Source: Rhizobium sp. BK251 (lineage in GTDB: Bacteria; Pseudomonadota; Alphaproteobacteria; Rhizobiales; Rhizobiaceae). From it: a stretch of DNA of 56,196 nt. The notes under the pieces are model-generated. The model worked only from the letters and a program-made list of their open reading frames with translations. It was not told the origin of the DNA and did not search any database. Shown piece by piece: positions 1-8,022 of the stretch. Position 1 is the stretch's first letter; each line of letters opens with the position of its first letter. The DNA is taken from contig NZ_SLUQ01000018.1 in the NCBI RefSeq assembly GCF_004345245.1, forward strand, positions 1-56,196, read 5' to 3'. A program made the translations under genes and the position numbers.

Positions 1-897
1 GAGATTGGACTCTTTGCCTTCCCTCACAAGCCGCTCCATTTCGAACGCCTGGAATTGCATGCCGCGCGAGGGCACTCCGACCTCGAACTCCTCGAGGATC
101 GTGCCTGCATGATCGATCACCTTAAACGAAGTAGGCGTGTACCAGGTTGAAGCGATCTCGATGCGACCTTGGGCTCCGTAGACGTAGGCGGGGTTTGGAC
201 CCGCGAGATCGAGCGCAGAGACGGTGGTCGAAATCGTGCCGCCCTCGTGCCGCATGAGTGTGGCGACCTCGGCATCCACTCCCGTCTCCTTGAAACGCGC
301 GGTGGCGGAAACCGACGTCGGCGCTCCCAGAATGTCGATTACGAAGGAGATCGGGTAAATTCCGAGGTCCAGAAGCGCACCCCCGCCGAGTTCGAGCGCG
401 TTGAGGCGGTGCTTGGGATCGGCAGGCAAGAACTGGAGGTGTTCGGCCGAAACTGATCGTAGCTCCCCGATCGTCCCTGCATCGATGATCTCGTGGATGC
501 GCTTCATGTGCGGCAGAAAACGGGTCCACATCGCCTCGAGCACGACCAGCTTCTTCGTGCGTGCCTTTTCGACAATCTCGCGGGCTTCTTTTGCGTTCAG
601 CGTGAAGGGCTTTTCGACAAGCACGTGTTTGCCAGCGTCGAGGGCGAGAAGCGCGGTATCGACGTGCTGCGGGTGCGGTGTTGCCACGTAGATGATGTCG
701 ACGTCCGGATCGGCGACCAGATCCTCGTAACTCCCGTGTGCATTTGGGATCTGAAAGCGCTTGGCGAATGCGGCTGCCTTCTCACTCGATCTTGAGCCGA
801 CCGCCGTGACAGTCAGTCCGGCCGCTCGGAGATCGGTCACGAAGAGCTCTGCAATCCACCCAGTCGCAAGAATACCCCACCGCAAAGGCATGTTCAT
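1..897 (-). CDS. Gfo/Idh/MocA family oxidoreductase, C-terminus cut by window edge
   Basis: An NAD(P)-dependent sugar or diol dehydrogenase-type oxidoreductase. The 299 codons present read through to base 1, so the 3' end lies outside the window. The N-terminus has the Rossmann dinucleotide motif (GILATGWIA, residues 7-15), the conserved VEKPFTLN segment with its Lys near residue 97, and the C-terminal GGGALLDLGIYP stretch of the family. The start at 897 is preceded by GAGGAG; a second in-frame ATG lies two codons later. The substrate cannot be told. The gene stands apart from the regulators to its right. Confidence 0.9.
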   Translation of the reverse strand, partial: MNMPLRWGILATGWIAELFVTDLRAAGLTVTAVGSRSSEKAAAFAKRFQIPNAHGSYEDLVADPDVDIIYVATPHPQHVDTALLALDAGKHVLVEKPFTLNAKEAREIVEKARTKKLVVLEAMWTRFLPHMKRIHEIIDAGTIGELRSVSAEHLQFLPADPKHRLNALELGGGALLDLGIYPISFVIDILGAPTSVSATARFKETGVDAEVATLMRHEGGTISTTVSALDLAGPNPAYVYGAQGRIEIASTWYTPTSFKVIDHAGTILEEFEVGVPSRGMQFQAFEMERLVREGKESNL

Positions 898-1002
898 AAA
901 GCTTCTCCTCGCTATCTCGTGCGGCATAGGACAGAAGAAAGCATCTGATGGTCAAGCCCGAATTCGGTCAGTGATAGTGTGTGTCCCAATGCCGGGCTCA
1001 TC

Positions 1003-1824
1003 CTATTGCCGTGACGAGTACTCCGACCGAAAGGACACACAATCATTCAGGAGGTCGGCCATGCGCACGAGATCCGGCAGCGTGCGGGCGCTCAACTTCC
1101 TCATGAGCCTTCCGCGATGGAGCTTGATGGTGACCTCGCGAAGTCCGAGTTCCCCAGCTATCTGCTTGTTCATCAAACCCTCGGTCACAAGCAGCATCAC
1201 CTGCTGTTCGCGCTCTGTCAGCGTCAAGAACCGGTCCTCCAGCGCACGCAGCGCCTTCAATCTGTTTCGCCGTTCCTTGTCCCGTTCGATCGCTGTCATG
1301 ACGGCGTCCAGGACGTCCTGATCGTGGTAGGGCTTCGTGATGAAATCCACCGCGCCTGCCTTCATCGCCCTTACCGTCATCGAGATATCGCCGTAGCTGG
1401 TCATGAAGATGATGGGTAGTTGGTCGCCCTCATGGGCAAGTTGGCACTGCAGGTCCAACCCACTGAGTCCGGGCAGACGAACGTCGAGGACCAGGCAGCT
1501 CGGGATGTCGGGCAGAGGTGTTTCGAGGAATTTATCTGGAGATTCGAACACTTCAGAGTGGAGGTTCATGGATTTCATAAGGCGCTGAAGGGCATCTCTG
1601 ACCGCAGTGTCGGCATCGATTATGTACACGATCGAATCCGGTTTCTCTTCCTTGGCGCAGTCGTCCTGGAACCGGAATTCGTATTTTCTCTGCCCATGAG
1701 CCTGATGCCGGGACGCTATATGGATCTCACGGTTCCCGGATCCGTCCATCATCAAGCTGCCTTGGAGCGAGGAATGCACAAAGGTTGATCTTTTGGCGAT
1801 GTAGTTCATCTTCCTAGCCTTCAT
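1003..1824 (-). CDS. FixJ-type two-component response regulator (REC + LuxR HTH)
   Basis: A DNA-binding response regulator of 273 aa. About 60 residues with no family match precede a receiver domain (about 64-180) with phospho-acceptor Asp114 in LVLDVRLPG and conserved Lys164 in FITKPY. A LuxR/FixJ helix-turn-helix follows (about 200-262, LTLTEREQQVMLLVTEGLMNKQIAGEL in part). The first codons overlap the end of the upstream winged-helix gene by 11 bp, so the two are probably translationally coupled. The long N-terminus may be untranslated if a later ATG (for example Met25 or Met26) is used. No cognate histidine kinase is adjacent. Confidence 0.87.
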   Translation of the reverse strand: MKARKMNYIAKRSTFVHSSLQGSLMMDGSGNREIHIASRHQAHGQRKYEFRFQDDCAKEEKPDSIVYIIDADTAVRDALQRLMKSMNLHSEVFESPDKFLETPLPDIPSCLVLDVRLPGLSGLDLQCQLAHEGDQLPIIFMTSYGDISMTVRAMKAGAVDFITKPYHDQDVLDAVMTAIERDKERRNRLKALRALEDRFLTLTEREQQVMLLVTEGLMNKQIAGELGLREVTIKLHRGRLMRKLSARTLPDLVRMADLLNDCVSFRSEYSSRQ

Positions 1825-2443
1825 TCATTCTTGCTACGGCCGTTTCGGCAATCGGGAATGCGGGACGCAAATGGTACAGGTGGTTGCCTTCAGCCCACGA
1901 CGTGTCTTCACACGGAGGCGGCTCGGCAACGCCAAGTGCCCCACGACGCAACGATTCCGCGAGCGCGGCGACCACATCCACGAGATACTCACAGCCATCG
2001 AATAAGAGCAGCATCTGTCTGTCCTGCAGACGCTCGACGGAGATCTGCCCGGCCGTCGCGAGGACCGAGGCAACCGCGCTCTTCCGCTCACGGCGTTCAG
2101 CGGTATCCGCACCATGCTGCTTTCGTACGGAAGGAGCGACCATGCAGTAGCCTCGGCCCGCTACGTTCACAATGTATCGGGCGCCGCCAACCTTCTCGCC
2201 GAGTAGTTTCCGAATCCTGGCGATGTGAACCCGCAGGCATCCCTCCGAAACGTTTATTTCCTTCCAAACGTAGTCCCGGAACTGCTGCGTCGTAACCAGG
2301 CTGCCAGCGTTCTCTGCCAGCAGTATCAGTATGTCGAGGGGGCGCCCGTCCAGCATGACGGGTTGATCACCTCTGCAAAGACGCCGCTCGGCTGGGTATA
2401 GGCGGAAGGGTCCGAATTCGATGAACGAGGATGCACAGGTCAT
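1814..2443 (-). CDS. CadC/OmpR-like winged-helix regulator with remnant of a STAND ATPase domain
   Basis: Residues 7-103 form an OmpR/PhoB-type winged helix, with the recognition region near VSEGCLRVHIARIRKLLG and a closing GRGYC. Such domains are often fused to a large NB-ARC/STAND ATPase. Here residues about 122-195 resemble only the Walker B end of that ATPase (SAVASVLA, then LLLFDGCEYLVD, then AEGNHLYHLRP). The expected P-loop part is missing and the protein stops at 209 aa. It therefore looks like an internally deleted, truncated derivative that keeps DNA binding. The ATG at 2443 has a GGAGG ribosome site. Its leader DNA is duplicated upstream of the DUF488 gene. Confidence 0.8.
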   Translation of the reverse strand: MTCASSFIEFGPFRLYPAERRLCRGDQPVMLDGRPLDILILLAENAGSLVTTQQFRDYVWKEINVSEGCLRVHIARIRKLLGEKVGGARYIVNVAGRGYCMVAPSVRKQHGADTAERRERKSAVASVLATAGQISVERLQDRQMLLLFDGCEYLVDVVAALAESLRRGALGVAEPPPCEDTSWAEGNHLYHLRPAFPIAETAVARMNEG

Positions 2444-2608
2444 TTTGTCCTCCGTATCGGGGTGGCGACGGAAGGGTGATCTCCATCACGCCTGTCCTCG
2501 CATTCACGGTCCACTTCGGCTCAACGCTTGTCCGACACCCGCGTGAGCGCAGGCGCTCCCGATCGCTGTGATGCGGCCGTTCAGTCATCCGTGGTTTAGG
2601 ATTGGACG

Positions 2609-2678
2609 TCAGCTTGTTCTGACTTGAGAAGAGGTTAGCCCATCGCCGAACGGCAAACCATTATCTCTTTCTGTAATG
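2609..2678 (-). promoter_or_regulatory. Leader/promoter region with two short inverted repeats
   Basis: The region upstream of the winged-helix gene contains GTCAG/CTGAC (2609-2624) and CATTA/TAATG arms (2659-2678) around a conserved TCTCTTTCTG. The same elements recur at about 3340-3412 upstream of the DUF488 gene. Function as operator or promoter is inferred from position and conservation. Confidence 0.45.
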
Positions 2679-2772
2679 ATATATTTCCCGTACGGGCGCC
2701 GCGACTTAGTGGCCGTCTTTCTTCTTTCAGCAATTGTGGGATTGTCAGGCGCATGATTGGAACCAGAATTTG

Positions 2773-3192
2773 TCACGACAGGCGGGCAGCGATGAATTGA
2801 GCAAGTGCGACGGCATCATTGTGCTCTTCATCCTTTGCGGAATATAGAATGGTTACCTTTGCCCGCCCGATCTCCCGCATCAATGTGCCGACGACAGAGG
2901 CATTTTGCACTAATTCGCTATCATACCGGGCCCGAAACTCATCCCACTTGGCCGGATCATGATCGAACCAACGACGCAGTTCCGAGCTCGGCGCGATCTC
3001 CTTCAGCCAGATATCGACGCTCGCTGCGGTTTTGCTGAGACCCCGCGGCCACAGGCGGTCAACCAGGATTCGAGTTCCGTCGCTCGCTTCCTTCGGTTCG
3101 TAGATTCGTTTGATCTGCAGAGACGTTGATCCTTTCGACGGCAAGCGCGGTGAGCTCGCAGACGCTCCGATGAACGAGGACGCATTGGTCAT
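2773..3192 (-). CDS. DUF488 family protein
   Basis: A 139-residue cytosolic protein of the DUF488 family, whose biochemical role is not established. The family core starts near residue 26 (IKRIYEP), followed by the signature LVDRLWPRGLSK and WFDHDPAKWDEFRARY, and ends with the TILYSAKDEEHN motif. The ATG at 3192 is chosen because it has a GGAGAA ribosome site and because MTxASSFI and the DNA upstream match the start of the winged-helix gene at 2443. An upstream in-frame ATG at 3309 lies in the duplicated leader. The first ~9 codons are therefore probably borrowed from the regulator gene by recombination. Confidence 0.85.
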   Translation of the reverse strand: MTNASSFIGASASSPRLPSKGSTSLQIKRIYEPKEASDGTRILVDRLWPRGLSKTAASVDIWLKEIAPSSELRRWFDHDPAKWDEFRARYDSELVQNASVVGTLMREIGRAKVTILYSAKDEEHNDAVALAQFIAARLS

Positions 3193-3425
3193 TTTTCGTT
3201 CTCCATATCCGGCGACGCACGAGAGAGTCATCTCCATCAAGCCCTTCATTCGGCCCGCTGCGACTGAATGCGCTATCCGGTCGAGCGCAAGCGGTTCCGA
3301 TCGTAGCACTGCGACGCTTCAGTCGCCCGTTTGTCTAGGGGTTCGACATCAGGTTGTTCTGACTTGAAGGCAGATTAGCGAAATGAAAAGTGCAAACCAT
3401 TATCTCTTTCTGTGACTATCCGTCT
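3192..3425 (-). repeat. Second copy of a ~250 bp leader repeat (other copy about 2416-2680)
   Basis: The bases upstream of 3192 match those upstream of 2443 along most of their length. Shared blocks include GATGAACGAGGA at the start codons, ATCTCCATCA, TTGTTCTGACTTGA and CAAACCATTATCTCTTTCTG. Both copies drive minus-strand genes in the same orientation. This is a direct duplication of a promoter/leader, read by eye from the sequence. Confidence 0.7.
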
Positions 3426-3536
3426 CCAGTACAAGCAACACGACATCGCGCGTGTCTTCCGCAGGTATCAAAGCTTTTTGGGATTCGTGCAGGCCAGGCC
3501 CGCTTTTCCAACGCGCCCTCCGGCATGGGTGGGCGC

Positions 3537-3908
3537 TTAGCCTCGAAGTGCGACGGCGATGGCGGCGACCAGCGCCTGGCTATTAAAGGGCTTCTTAAAG
3601 AAGCGTCCCTCGGGAAGATCCAATACGCGCTGCTGCGTAGCGACCTCGTGCGTACCGGTGATAAAGATGACCGGAAGGTCTGGCCGTATCGCATTTGTTG
3701 CTTGCTGTAGCTCGAAACCGTCGAGCTCCGGCATCATGATGTCGGTAATCAGACAGTCGATCTCCGATAGTCGGTCGCCCTCCAGCAGGTCACCCGGTGA
3801 CGAATAAGCGCGCACGATGTGACCGACGGATGCCAGCAGATCCCCCAAGGATTCAAGCAGTCGCGGATCGTCGTCGACGATCGCAACCACTGATTTTCGC
3901 AAACTCAT
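3537..3908 (-). CDS. Single-domain response regulator (CheY-like receiver)
   Basis: A 123-residue stand-alone receiver. The acidic pocket is VDDD (11-14), the phospho-acceptor is Asp56 in LITDIMMPELDG, the switch Thr is in FITGTHE, and the conserved Lys is in FFKKPF (about 106). There is no output domain, so it probably acts by protein contact or in a phosphorelay. Its ATG overlaps the stop codon of the FixJ-like gene upstream by 4 bp (ATGA), which indicates translational coupling and joint function. Confidence 0.88.
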   Translation of the reverse strand: MSLRKSVVAIVDDDPRLLESLGDLLASVGHIVRAYSSPGDLLEGDRLSEIDCLITDIMMPELDGFELQQATNAIRPDLPVIFITGTHEVATQQRVLDLPEGRFFKKPFNSQALVAAIAVALRG

Positions 3909-4606
3909 TTCAAGGGGACTCCTGCGTATCTCGAATGGGTGACCGGAATGTCGAGCTTGGTGGCGATCCGCACGAGGTCCGCGAACGACGCCACCCTCAT
4001 CTTCTGCATCACCCTGCCGCGGTGAACCTGGAAAGTGATCTCGCTGATGCCGAGTTCCGCTGCCCCCTGCTTGTTGAGTAGTCCGCTGACGATAAGCGGA
4101 AGCACCTGCCGCTCACGAGGCGTCAGCTCATCGAGCCGCTTTCGCAGATCGGCGAGATCGTCGCGCTCTTCGCGGCGTCGGCGGTCCTGCTCGATCCCCG
4201 AGCGAACCGCCTCGACGAGTTCCGCCGCGGCGAACGGCTTGGTCAGGAAATCAACTGCACCGCGCTTCATCGCGGAGACCGAGGACGGAATGTCTCCATG
4301 GCCCGTGATGAAGACCACGGGCGGATGGTCTTCTTGCGCAATTTGCGCCTGGAACTCCAGGCCGTTGACATCCGGCAGTTCGATATCCAGTACGATGCAG
4401 CCCGGCAGATCGGGTCGCGGGAGCTCCAGATATTCACGCACGGAGCCCGCGGCGACGGCGTTCAAGCCGACAGAGGCGAGAAGTTCACCGACCGACTCCC
4501 GCACATGGGGATCGTCATCGACGAGAAAGACGATATGGTCGTTTTCGCTCATGTCGGTTCGCCAATGCTTCAACAGCAGTTCCTGCGCAGCAAGTCCTTC
4601 GGCCAT
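3905..4606 (-). CDS. FixJ-type response regulator (REC + LuxR HTH)
   Basis: A 233-residue regulator. The receiver (about 24-140) has the LVDDDP acidic pocket, phospho-acceptor Asp74 in IVLDIELPDVNG, and Lys123 in FLTKPF. The LuxR-type helix-turn-helix is at about 158-225, starting LTPRERQVLPLIVSG. The start at 4606 is chosen for its GGGAGA site; an ATG at 4552 (MSENDHIVF) would give the core protein, and the frame stays open up to 4738. It forms a coupled pair with the lone receiver downstream. Confidence 0.87.
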   Translation of the reverse strand: MAEGLAAQELLLKHWRTDMSENDHIVFLVDDDPHVRESVGELLASVGLNAVAAGSVREYLELPRPDLPGCIVLDIELPDVNGLEFQAQIAQEDHPPVVFITGHGDIPSSVSAMKRGAVDFLTKPFAAAELVEAVRSGIEQDRRRREERDDLADLRKRLDELTPRERQVLPLIVSGLLNKQGAAELGISEITFQVHRGRVMQKMRVASFADLVRIATKLDIPVTHSRYAGVPLK

Positions 4607-4868
4607 CGCCTTGTCTCCCACTCTATCGGGATCCGGAGAGGCGCAATTCAATCTCCCACAGCGCGTCGGGACTCGTCCATCCGGTGGCCAAATCTTAGCA
4701 GAACGGTCTACGGAAGATGTTACAGAAACATATAACAAAGCGACTCTTCGACTTGTCGCGCTCTCGCCGTCGACAAAGCCGCCCGCATCGCCAGTCTATC
4801 ACAAGACGCTACTGGAAGCTTTGCGCCCGAGCCCCAGATATCCTTCGCAACCAAGAAGGAGCGCGCCA

Positions 4869-5081
4869 ATGCCGAAGGTGAAGATTTATAGAGCCGGCAA
4901 ATACGACATCGGCACCGACAACATTCGAGAGTCGAACCGGTGGTGGACCAAAGAAGGCGCCGATCGACACGGCCTCATTTTGGAGGAATCGACCGGCATC
5001 GAGGTTGAAGACAGCGAGCTTGAGGTGGCGGGCGAGTACACTGAGCACGGCTACAATCCTCACCGACACGAGGGCTTCTAA
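4869..5081 (+). CDS. Small conserved-looking protein of unknown function (70 aa)
   Basis: A 70-residue basic/acidic mixed protein beginning MPKVKIYRAGKYDIG, with no signal peptide or membrane segment. The ATG has AAGGAG eight bases upstream, and codon use looks normal for the region. I do not recognise a family. It is convergent with the RibD-like gene and stands alone downstream of the divergent FixJ-like gene. A longer frame running in from upstream is the shadow of that antisense regulator. Confidence 0.65.
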   Translation: MPKVKIYRAGKYDIGTDNIRESNRWWTKEGADRHGLILEESTGIEVEDSELEVAGEYTEHGYNPHRHEGF

Positions 5082-5119
5082 GTCGCCACGAGAAGAGCAA
5101 GCGAGTGAGAGATCAACAG

Positions 5120-5761
5120 CTATCGTCGAAAGGTGATGTGGACAGTGCCACTCTCAGCCGTTTCTGCCTTAACCGTGTAGCCAGCTTCGAGTCCGCGCAG
5201 ATCGTCCCACAGGCGGATGCCGCGTCCGAGCAAGATCGGGGTGATGGCGACGTGGAGGTGGTCGACAAGACCGGCTTTGAGAAAGTCGCGAACGACTGTA
5301 GGTCCGCCGCCTATCCTAACATCTTTGACGTTTGCGGCCGTTGTGGCCTGCTGGAGAGCGTCAACCGGAGTGGCATCGAGGAAGTGGAACGTGGTGCCGC
5401 CAGCCATCTCCATGGAGGGCCGCGGCTGGCGCGTTAGGACGAAGACCGGGCAGCGGAACGGAGGCACCTCTCCCCACCATCCACGCCAGTTCAGATCATC
5501 GGGATAGGTGTGTAGGCCGAACTTGCCCGCCCCCATGATTTCCGCCCCGATGTTGTCGAAGTATTCCCTCGCAAAACTATCGTCGATGCCAGTTGTACCT
5601 TTGCCGCTGGTGTCCCTGAGCACCCGCTGCCGGAATGTCCTCGTCGCAGCGTACGCGCCGACGAGACGGGGCCAGTCCCCGCCGAACGGAACTTCGGGGG
5701 TCTGGTCCGTCGTCGTCGCAAAACCATCGAGCGAGATGAGGAGATCGATGCGAACTACCAC
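5120..5761 (-). CDS. Dihydrofolate reductase family / RibD C-terminal-like protein
   Basis: A 213-residue RibD C-terminal-type reductase, with RIDLLISLDGFAT at the start, an IMGAGKFG segment near residue 75, a GGGPTVVRDFL nucleotide-binding turn and an ITPILLGRG segment. It presumably uses NADPH, but the substrate is unknown. The start is taken as GTG at 5761, six bases after a GGAGG; an upstream ATG at 5830 falls inside a palindrome and would add unrelated residues. The gene is divergent from the ArsR-AHSA1 pair across a region with two matching palindromes, so it is probably an ArsR target. Confidence 0.85.
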   Translation of the reverse strand: MVVRIDLLISLDGFATTTDQTPEVPFGGDWPRLVGAYAATRTFRQRVLRDTSGKGTTGIDDSFAREYFDNIGAEIMGAGKFGLHTYPDDLNWRGWWGEVPPFRCPVFVLTRQPRPSMEMAGGTTFHFLDATPVDALQQATTAANVKDVRIGGGPTVVRDFLKAGLVDHLHVAITPILLGRGIRLWDDLRGLEAGYTVKAETAESGTVHITFRR

Positions 5762-5824
5762 TGGAAGCCTCCTTGTCGAATGATTGCACCACGGCCGTAC
5801 CACAGTGAGGACACGCGAACACTT

Positions 5825-5836
5825 AGGCATATGCCT
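5825..5836. promoter_or_regulatory. Palindromic operator candidate 1
   Basis: A perfect 12 bp palindrome, AGGCATATGCCT, centred at 5830.5. It lies 63 bp upstream of the GTG of the RibD-like gene and shares its half-sites (AGGCA/TGCCT) with a second palindrome 32 bp away. A binding site for the adjacent ArsR protein is inferred. Confidence 0.6.
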
Positions 5837-5854
5837 TTATATTGGGCCCGACAC

Positions 5855-5870
5855 TAAGGCAAGTGCCTTA
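5855..5870. promoter_or_regulatory. Palindromic operator candidate 2
   Basis: TAAGGCA and TGCCTTA form perfect 7 bp arms around AG, centred at 5862.5 and 40 bp upstream of the ArsR ATG. The centre-to-centre distance to the first palindrome is 32 bp, about three helical turns, which would put bound dimers on the same face. Confidence 0.6.
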
Positions 5871-5910
5871 TTGTCCTTGACTGACCCCTCAGCGCATTCT
5901 AGTGAGTCTC

Positions 5911-6237
5911 ATGCCTTACCATTCGACTCCCCTCGACCTGGCGTTTCATGCCCTCAGCGACCCGACGCGCCGCGCGGTGCTGTCGCGGCTTGCCGAAGGA
6001 GAGGCGTCGGTCAGCGATCTTGCCGTGCCTTTCGAAATGGCGCTGCCCTCCTTCGCGCAGCACATCAAGGTGCTGGAGGATTGCGGGCTGATCGTCAGCG
6101 AGAAGCGCGGGCGCAGCCGCTGGTGCCGCATGGTGCAGGCGCGGTTCGACGAGGCGGCGGACTGGATGGAAGCGGAACGTCGACGCTGGACCGAGCGGTT
6201 GGATCGGCTGGAACTCTACCTGGATGAAACGGAATAG
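5911..6237 (+). CDS. ArsR-family winged-helix repressor
   Basis: A 108-residue ArsR/SmtB-like repressor with the typical start LDLAFHALSDPTRRAVLSRL, a recognition helix around LPSFAQHIKVLEDCGL and the wing EKRGRSRWC. No Cys metal motif of the classic metal sensors is present, as is usual for ArsR proteins paired with AHSA1 proteins. The ATG at 5911 is preferred; a GTG at 5902 is three codons upstream. The stop overlaps the next gene by 14 bp, making a coupled two-gene operon. Confidence 0.9.
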   Translation: MPYHSTPLDLAFHALSDPTRRAVLSRLAEGEASVSDLAVPFEMALPSFAQHIKVLEDCGLIVSEKRGRSRWCRMVQARFDEAADWMEAERRRWTERLDRLELYLDETE

Positions 6238-6730
6238 GGTGATGAAGGAAATGGCAAGCCTGTTTGAGACATGGTCGCTCGACCGCGAAATCGTGTTGGT
6301 GAAGCTGCTCAACCATCCACGCGACAAAGTCTTTGCCGCTTGGATGGACCCCAAGGCGCTTAGCGTATGGTACGGTCCGGCTGGGCTCCGCATCGAGACC
6401 CACGAGGCCGATATCCGCGAGGGCGGGGTCTGGCGGTTCGACATGGTAGGCATGTTCGAGGGCCGGGAGCAGCGCTTCCCAAACCTCATGCGCTTTCTGG
6501 AGATCGTGCCGAACGAGCGGATCGTGATGGACTACGGCACGCCCGAGCCCAGCGACCCGGACCGTTTCCGCATGACGGTGACCTTCGACGAGCAGTCCGA
6601 CGGCAAAACGGTGCTGACTTTGCGCCAGCTCCACCTCAGCCGAGAGCGGCGCCAGGTAGTGATTGGCTTCGGCGCGGTGGAATATGGGCAGCAGACGTTG
6701 GACGGCCTCGCCGCCTGGCTGGATGGCTGA
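6224..6730 (+). CDS. SRPBCC / AHSA1 domain protein
   Basis: A 168-residue START/Bet v1-like (AHSA1) protein. The family start is seen at DREIVLVKLLNHPRDKVFAAWMDP in part, followed by WYGPAGL, the GGVWRFDM strand and a C-terminal amphipathic helix. Such proteins bind hydrophobic ligands and are commonly co-transcribed with an ArsR repressor, as here. A second in-frame ATG at 6242 may be the true start. Confidence 0.88.
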   Translation: MKRNRVMKEMASLFETWSLDREIVLVKLLNHPRDKVFAAWMDPKALSVWYGPAGLRIETHEADIREGGVWRFDMVGMFEGREQRFPNLMRFLEIVPNERIVMDYGTPEPSDPDRFRMTVTFDEQSDGKTVLTLRQLHLSRERRQVVIGFGAVEYGQQTLDGLAAWLDG

Positions 6731-6906
6731 CCCGTTGGAGACTGATCGGCGAAAGCTATAACAATCTCGCGACATGGATCAGCTAACGCTGCCTGTCCGC
6801 TTCGGGCCAAGAGCTGTCGTGAATTGACGACTGCTTTGCGCCAACAGCAGACATCTAGAGAACCTCTCCGAATGGGCACAAACCTCCTTGCGTGATAGAT
6901 CGGCCC
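6731..6906. other. Intergenic, no gene seen
   Basis: No coding frame is supported between the AHSA1 gene and the convergent tautomerase gene. It contains CTGCTTTGCGCC followed by AGCAGACAT, words that recur in other intergenic stretches of the window. Confidence 0.5.
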
Positions 6907-7305
6907 TTATTGACTATCGAAAACCACAGGTGGCGCGAATACCCCCCCGCCGAACGACCCGCTCGACCGGTCTGTCTCGACAAAAAACACCATAATGTCA
7001 TTGGCATCGACGCCCTCTTCCGCAAGGTTCTTCACCAAATGCAGGGCCAGCTTCTTCTTCCTGGAAGTCTCGGTTCCCGCCGACAGAAGAACCTCGATAA
7101 GCAGCGTCTGTTCGGTACGTGGCTTGGGCAGGCCCGGATATTGTGGACTAACCCTGAAATCATCGGGTCTGAGAGCAATAAAGCGCTGAAAAAAATCGCC
7201 TTCAGGATACCCCATAGCGATGGTCGCCGCGTGGATAGCCGCAGAGAGTCGATCTTTCTCGGGGGCTGACCAGTTTGATTTCATTGTCACGGTGAAAATA
7301 GGCAT
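6907..7305 (-). CDS. Tautomerase family protein
   Basis: A 132-residue protein starting MPIFTVTMK. Cleavage of Met would expose the N-terminal Pro used as catalytic base in the 4-oxalocrotonate tautomerase superfamily. The ATG at 7305 has GAGGA seven bases upstream; the frame extends upstream to 7326, but that start would bury the Pro. At this length it corresponds to the longer, fused-type tautomerases. The substrate is unknown and no degradation operon is adjacent. Confidence 0.83.
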   Translation of the reverse strand: MPIFTVTMKSNWSAPEKDRLSAAIHAATIAMGYPEGDFFQRFIALRPDDFRVSPQYPGLPKPRTEQTLLIEVLLSAGTETSRKKKLALHLVKNLAEEGVDANDIMVFFVETDRSSGSFGGGVFAPPVVFDSQ

Positions 7306-8022
7306 TGAGTGATCCTCGATGAACATGGGGCGCGTTCCGCAGAGCCGCGACCTCGTATATTCACGAACTTGACCGCTCAGAAAATCAGCAAATATCGACC
7401 CGTTGGTACTGAAATTCAGGACAGTTCGACCGACGACCCGACTAGCACGTTAATCGACAATAACGAGCCAAAGCCCAATGATCCAATGACAGCTTCGGGC
7501 CGGAAGCGGCCATGGTGGCGACTGCTGCATAATCGCGGGAGAATCCGAAGCAGCAACAACCGCCACCTCGGCACGTCGTGACGATAAGGTAGGGTGTAGA
7601 GTCGCAAACACGCCGCATCCTTTCGTCGAACATGCTCGAGGTGGCCGGCGGCGCGGCATCGTCAGACTGACGGCGCCGCAATCTCGACAAACTCCCGGCA
7701 CGTCGGTTGCGGGCCCCTTCGACCATTTCCGCGTCCGGCGACACTTTTCTATAATTGCGCCTGTCAAGCGGTCTGTTTAAATTCCCCCATACAGACACAG
7801 GCGGAAGCACTCCGTCCCGCGACAATCATATCAACGACCTGCAAGAGCCAGAACACTGGCCACTCCATCGACACTGAAGCCTACCGACGACCCGCCATCA
7901 CCCGAGCCTGAATGGCTTGGTCATTGGAGGCATTGCCGCCGACCGCATAGGCCGCTGCTAGCAGATCAAGTCTAGCCACTCCTCCGCAACAAGACGGATT
8001 TACCTCCGCGTAGGCGAAGCCC
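7306..8022. other. 717 bp without a supported gene
   Basis: Several short overlapping frames exist on both strands but none has a ribosome site or a recognisable motif. At 7739-7757 lies CACTTTTCTATAATTG, a partial match to the 32 bp repeat at 19366 and 29954. Read on the minus strand it follows TTGACA, so a promoter is possible. The region may be decayed mobile DNA, but no transposase motif was seen. Confidence 0.45.

Noticed and set aside
122..529. Minus-strand 135-codon frame
   Set aside because: It is out of frame inside the Gfo/Idh/MocA gene that reads through to base 1.
4035..4868. Long plus-strand frame leading into the small gene at 4869
   Set aside because: It is antisense to the FixJ-like regulator, is Ser/Arg-rich as expected of a shadow, and only its last 70 codons have a ribosome site.
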